A stretch of 57,491 nucleotides of DNA. Origin: Elusimicrobiota bacterium. GTDB lineage: Bacteria > Elusimicrobiota > Elusimicrobia > UBA1565 > JACRDR01. Position 1 is the stretch's first letter. Every line of letters begins with the position of its first letter. The translations under genes and the position numbers were made by a program. Under the pieces are notes generated by a model, which was not told the origin of the DNA, did not search any database, and saw only the letters and a program-made list of their open reading frames with translations. Shown here piece by piece: positions 54,444 through 57,491 of this stretch. The stretch covers positions 1 to 57,491 of the forward strand of contig JACQBA010000004.1 of assembly GCA_016194745.1 (NCBI GenBank). The letters are read 5' to 3'.

Positions 54444-55472
54444 TTAGTGCGTAGGTGGCGAGGGGGGCTCGTGGGAATCCCCGCGGGAGGCGGCGGTGAC
54501 GAGGGCGATCAGTTCCCGGTAGCGCTTCTTCGCCTCCGGAGTCGCGCCGCTCGCCTGCTTGATCAGGAAATCGATGCCGAAACGCCGCACCCGGCGGCCC
54601 GAGGCGGGGAGGGCGGCGACCCTCGCGATCGTCTCGGCCGCGCCCATGCGCACGACGTGGCGGCTCAGCTTTCCGTCCTGGAGGCGCCAGAACCCGGCGG
54701 CGTCGGCTGCTTGGGACAAGCCTTCCATCGCGACGACGCGCACGTTGTCGTACTCGCTCGCCGACGCGATGCGCCCCAAGGCGTCGAGCCCGGAGCGGAA
54801 GTAGTCGTCGGAGCCGCGGTCGGCCATGTCCTTGAGGACGGCGCGGACGAGGGCGCGCTGGGCGGCCTCGTCTTTGAGGCGCGCGCCGAAATCTCCGGCG
54901 ACGAGCAGAGTCTCGCGCGTGCCGTCGAGGGACCGGGCGGCGCGCTTGGCGGCGTCGAGCGTCGCGTCCTCGCGCATGGCGGAGGCGCGCGCGCGGGCTC
55001 GCTCGTGCGCGGCGGCGGCCTGCTCGGCTTCGGCCGGGAAGTACGCGGCGTAAAGGGAGCGCAGATGCTCGAGTTCGCCGGCCGAGCGCTCGAGCGCCGC
55101 CGGCTCGGGGGCGAGCGCCGTCGACGGCGCGGCGGAGGCGGCCAATTGGGCGGCGAGGGCGCTTTGGATCAGGGCGGGTGAACCGAGGCGCAGCGGGGCG
55201 AGCAGCGCGCGCTCCTCGGGCTTTTCCAAGTCGAGCGCGCGGAGCGACCCCGCGAGTGCCGGAGACAGACCCGCGAAGGACGCCTCGCCGAGGCGCGCTT
55301 GGAGGGTCGTCGCCTCCTCGTGCGTGACGGCGGAAAACAACGCGCCCGGGAACGCCGTCGCCGCGCCGGGAATCGCGACGCGCGGCGCCGCCACCGGCAG
55401 CGGTCCCGCGTGCGCCGCCGCCGCCGCAAGCAGCGCGAACGACGCCGAAAGTACGCCTCTCACCTTGATCAT
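54444..55472 (-). CDS. Exported helical (HEAT-like) protein
   Basis: About 342 residues: a signal peptide (VRGVLSASFALLAAAAAHAG) and a mainly alpha-helical body. Segments such as LVRAVLKDMADRGSDDYFRSG, LDALGRIASASEYDNVRVVA and MGAAETIARVAALPASGRRV look like HEAT-type repeats. Likely a periplasmic scaffold; no enzyme motif. The longer frame upstream of ATG 55472 overlaps the next gene and is rejected. A GGGGAG site precedes the ATG. Confidence 0.7.
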   Translation of the reverse strand: MIKVRGVLSASFALLAAAAAHAGPLPVAAPRVAIPGAATAFPGALFSAVTHEEATTLQARLGEASFAGLSPALAGSLRALDLEKPEERALLAPLRLGSPALIQSALAAQLAASAAPSTALAPEPAALERSAGELEHLRSLYAAYFPAEAEQAAAAHERARARASAMREDATLDAAKRAARSLDGTRETLLVAGDFGARLKDEAAQRALVRAVLKDMADRGSDDYFRSGLDALGRIASASEYDNVRVVAMEGLSQAADAAGFWRLQDGKLSRHVVRMGAAETIARVAALPASGRRVRRFGIDFLIKQASGATPEAKKRYRELIALVTAASRGDSHEPPSPPTH

Positions 55473-55492
55473 GGACTCCCCTCTTCCCGTAG

Positions 55493-55828
55493 TCACCGGC
55501 ATCCGAAGCAGTCTCCCGTCCGCCGGTCGAGATCGGCTTCTTTGTAGCCGGCCGCGGCGAGTCGGATGCAGGCGAAGGCCGGGTTTGACTCGTTGGCGAC
55601 GTTCCCGAGGTAGTAGTCGCAGCGCGAGTACGCGGCGGGGACGAGCGGCGCTCCTTGCGGGTCGGTCTCCCGCACGACCGCGAGGTGGACCGACATCGTG
55701 TCCTGCGTTGTCGCGGGCGCCGCGGCGGCTTCGAGCGGCCGCGAGGGGGAAAGGATATCTGCGTCCGTCTCCGCGAGGCACGGGAGCGCGGCGAGTGCGG
55801 CGGCGGCGACAAGCGCGAGTGTCTTCAT
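55493..55828 (-). CDS. Small exported cysteine-containing protein
   Basis: 111 residues: a signal peptide (MKTLALVAAAALAALPCLAE), a short linker and a C-terminal domain with four cysteines ending GDCFGCR. The YSRCDYYLGNVANESNPAFAC segment suggests a disulfide. No family recognised. It precedes the 54444 gene on the same strand with a 20-nt gap, so co-transcription is likely. Confidence 0.65.
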   Translation of the reverse strand: MKTLALVAAAALAALPCLAETDADILSPSRPLEAAAAPATTQDTMSVHLAVVRETDPQGAPLVPAAYSRCDYYLGNVANESNPAFACIRLAAAGYKEADLDRRTGDCFGCR

Positions 55829-55966
55829 GCCCCAAGAATATCAGAGCGCGCCCGCGCGCGGCAGAGTCGTAGGTCCCGAACGCGCCCGGAGCCCCCGCTC
55901 CAGAAGCGCCGTGTGTTCTCCGCGTGCGCCGGAGGGAAACGCCGTTTCTATGATCCCGCGCAGGGA

Positions 55967-56650
55967 CTAGACGTCGCGGCGCCGGACGAGCGTGCCGTTC
56001 TCGAAGCCCCAGACCTGGAACTCGCCGTCGCGCTGAAGCCCTCCCTGGTCCCGCATCGGCTGGAACTCGAGCTCGTGGCCGCGCGGCCCGCGGCGGAGCG
56101 TCATGCGCCCCATGCCGAACGGCACGGGGCCGTTCGGCGTCATCAAAGCGCGCGCCCCCTCGTCGTAGTAGTAGCCCGCAGGCACCGAGCGAAGCACGTC
56201 CGGCCCGCCTTCCACATAGAACCCGGCGTCGTTCTCGTATTCCGGGAGCGGGCGTTCGGCCGCCATCCGCAGCCCTTGGTCGAGATGCAGGAGCACGTCG
56301 CGGAGCTCCGCCTCCGCTTCCGTGTTCGCGTTCATAACGAGCCGGTGGCGGTCTCCCGCCGGAGCGAAGAAACGATAAGGCCTGATCCTCTGCCCTTGCC
56401 CGTTGTCCGCGGCTTCTCCCGGGACGATTAGGACCCCGTAATGCGCGGACAAGGCGGCGATCCCTTCCTCGAGAGTCTGGGGCGCGCCCCTTCCCCGGAA
56501 CACGGGTCCGCCGAGCAGCTCCTGATATCTCTGGTCCGGCGTGAGCTGCGCGGGCTGCCCGGGGATGTTCGGCTTCTCCGCCGCGCCGGGCCAAGGCGCC
56601 GCCAAGAAGAGGGGGACGACGAACATCAACGCATGCGGGTAGCTCTTCAT
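55967..56650 (-). CDS. Exported protein of unknown function
   Basis: 227 residues: signal peptide (MKSYPHALMFVVPLFLAAPW), then a soluble predicted periplasmic domain with LSAHYGVLIVPGE, VLLHLDQGLRMA and beta-rich C-terminus (GRMTLRRGPRGHELEFQPM). No cysteines, no recognised family. The ATG at 56650 is supported by the signal peptide; a frame to 56755 is less likely. It starts from the region divergent to the 56779 gene. Confidence 0.65.
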   Translation of the reverse strand: MKSYPHALMFVVPLFLAAPWPGAAEKPNIPGQPAQLTPDQRYQELLGGPVFRGRGAPQTLEEGIAALSAHYGVLIVPGEAADNGQGQRIRPYRFFAPAGDRHRLVMNANTEAEAELRDVLLHLDQGLRMAAERPLPEYENDAGFYVEGGPDVLRSVPAGYYYDEGARALMTPNGPVPFGMGRMTLRRGPRGHELEFQPMRDQGGLQRDGEFQVWGFENGTLVRRRDV

Positions 56651-56778
56651 GCCGATGTTATGATCGCCCGCGGCGAAGCGCCCCTGTACGAATTCCGTCG
56701 AATTTCCGCCGCTCCTTCTCGAAAAACCCGCCCCTCTATTGTAATGCAGGCGCACTTTTCCTAGAAGATGGATCGATC

Positions 56779-57120
56779 ATGCGAAGTCATCTTCGGACTC
56801 GGCGACTGAGGGCACGCTGCCTACTGCTGTGCGCGGCCGGCGCGTTCGGCGGCTGCATGCAGACCGAGCGCGTCAAGAATTGGCAGCCGATGGGCGAGCC
56901 GCTGCATCAGGACTTCAGGACTTGCGCGACGGAGGCGCCGCCCCGGGAAGTCTCATTCGGCACCTCGCGGGCCGGAGAAGCCCATTGCGCCTCGTTCCAA
57001 GCCTGCATGGAGGCGCGCGGCTATCGGCTGCGAAGCGAATCCGTTTGGGAGAAGTTCGGAGATGCCCTGCTCTTGCCCTATTTCTTGGCGCTCAAAGTCG
57101 CCGGGACTTGCCTGAACTAG
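56779..57120 (+). CDS. Small exported protein, possible lipoprotein
   Basis: 113 residues: LLLCAAGAFGGC at the N-terminus resembles a lipobox although F-G-G-C is atypical. Five further cysteines (TCATEA, HCASF, ACMEARG, GTCLN) are in the mature part. No recognised family. It is divergent from the 55967 gene. Confidence 0.62.
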   Translation: MRSHLRTRRLRARCLLLCAAGAFGGCMQTERVKNWQPMGEPLHQDFRTCATEAPPREVSFGTSRAGEAHCASFQACMEARGYRLRSESVWEKFGDALLLPYFLALKVAGTCLN

Positions 57121-57216
57121 GGCGTGACGTTTGGTTGACGTAAGTATTGTAATATTGTATTCCGCTATGATAGAGATCATAGACGCCTTCTTCAGGGAGC
57201 ATCTAACTTCCACGCC

Positions 57217-57390
57217 GTGAGAACGAGGCTCGCCCTATCGGCAGTCCTATGCCTGTTCTCTTGCCTCGCGTTCGGCGGCGAGCAGGCGGGCCCTAACCCC
57301 GGCAACCTCTCTCCGTCCGGGTCGCACGGCGTCTCTCAGTTCACTGGTGCGTGTACGTCTTCAGCGATTTTCGTAAATTTTCCAGCCTGA
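57217..57390 (+). CDS. Possible tiny exported protein
   Basis: 57 residues from GTG 57217: MRTRLALSAVLCLFSCLAFG reads as a signal peptide, then GEQAGPNPGNLSPSGSHGVS and a short end with CTSS. No Shine-Dalgarno close to the start, so the call depends on the leader-like N-terminus. It overlaps the opposite-strand gene by 30 nt. Confidence 0.38.
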   Translation: MRTRLALSAVLCLFSCLAFGGEQAGPNPGNLSPSGSHGVSQFTGACTSSAIFVNFPA

Positions 57391-57491
57391 AAGAATTTGC
57401 GATCCAGGCGTTCGTCCCATATTATACGCATAACGCCGAGCCATCGTCTCCAGCCTGATCTTGGCCCGCCGCTCCAACACCTCACCCTTCC
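57361..57491 (-). CDS. C-terminal part of an unidentified gene (cut by window edge)
   Basis: Reading leftward from the window end in one open frame to a TGA at 57363-57361 gives a charged helical stretch (VLERRAKIRLETMARRYAYN) and ends GSQILSGWKIYENR. The composition is protein-like. The family cannot be identified from 43 residues. Confidence 0.5.
   Translation of the reverse strand, partial: KGEVLERRAKIRLETMARRYAYNMGRTPGSQILSGWKIYENR

Noticed and set aside
1..57491. tRNA genes and CRISPR arrays
   Set aside because: No candidate cloverleaf with a TTCRANY arm or regular repeat-spacer series was seen by eye; a tRNAscan and CRISPR search would settle this.

Overview
The window is GC-rich and densely coded, with ATGA-type stop/start overlaps throughout. 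It is a bacterial chromosome fragment from a diderm: it encodes a predicted outer-membrane beta-barrel, lipoprotein-type and signal-peptide proteins, and type IV pilin-like proteins. The pseudopilin operon and the recurring exported proteins with an N-terminal SETMTMTTYYPSP block fit what I know of Elusimicrobiota. That assignment is an inference, not shown by a marker gene here. No rRNA, tRNA or CRISPR array was seen. One tmRNA gene is present.

Layout. 1-121 looks like the edge of an insertion sequence. 187-1398 is a receiver-metallo-beta-lactamase fusion. 1400-4348 (minus) is a five-gene pseudopilin operon ending in a TYYPSP protein. 4482-9453 holds exported proteins and a membrane Ser/Thr kinase with an N-terminal TPR ectodomain. 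9518-12713 is a hybrid histidine kinase, an OmpR-type regulator and a PilZ protein. 12727-15249 is a tandem array of three TYYPSP proteins, the last two ending in six-cysteine knottin-like domains behind polyproline stalks. 15407-15766 is ssrA. 15789-21467 is a compact run of two diguanylate cyclases, SppA, a Yip1-like protein, NnrE and a cyclophilin. A subtilase (21662), TilS and a GT-C glycosyltransferase (minus) follow.

25547-31985 is an electron-transfer region: Rieske protein, fused b6/subunit IV-type cytochrome b, pentaheme and monoheme cytochromes c, a receiver protein, and FixC/FixX. 32044-33153 is an HNH endonuclease gene bracketed by near-identical 36-bp palindromes. 33223-43848 carries housekeeping genes (queG, greA, nadC, birA, uvrB) mixed with exported proteins, an outer-membrane protein and an S1/P1-type nuclease. 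44052-57491 is rich in secreted or predicted enzymes (M15-like, GDPD, M23, GH75-like) and unrecognised exported proteins, plus phoH.

Regulation. Nine promoters with a clear -35/-10 pair share a 17-nt spacer, and most have a TTGC- type -35 box. Several put the -10 box only 6-10 nt before the start codon, implying leaderless or near-leaderless mRNAs, while operon-internal genes have Shine-Dalgarno sites or stop/start overlaps. c-di-GMP signalling (two GGDEF proteins and PilZ) and phosphorelay proteins sit close to pilus-type genes, which suggests surface or motility control.

The most novel-looking signals are a dispersed structured repeat with covarying hairpins at 40190, 50472 and in the ssrA leader; the knottin-tipped exported proteins; an ssrA with a non-canonical T-loop and tag end; the palindrome-flanked HNH gene; and families of small secreted proteins with shared C-terminal motifs.
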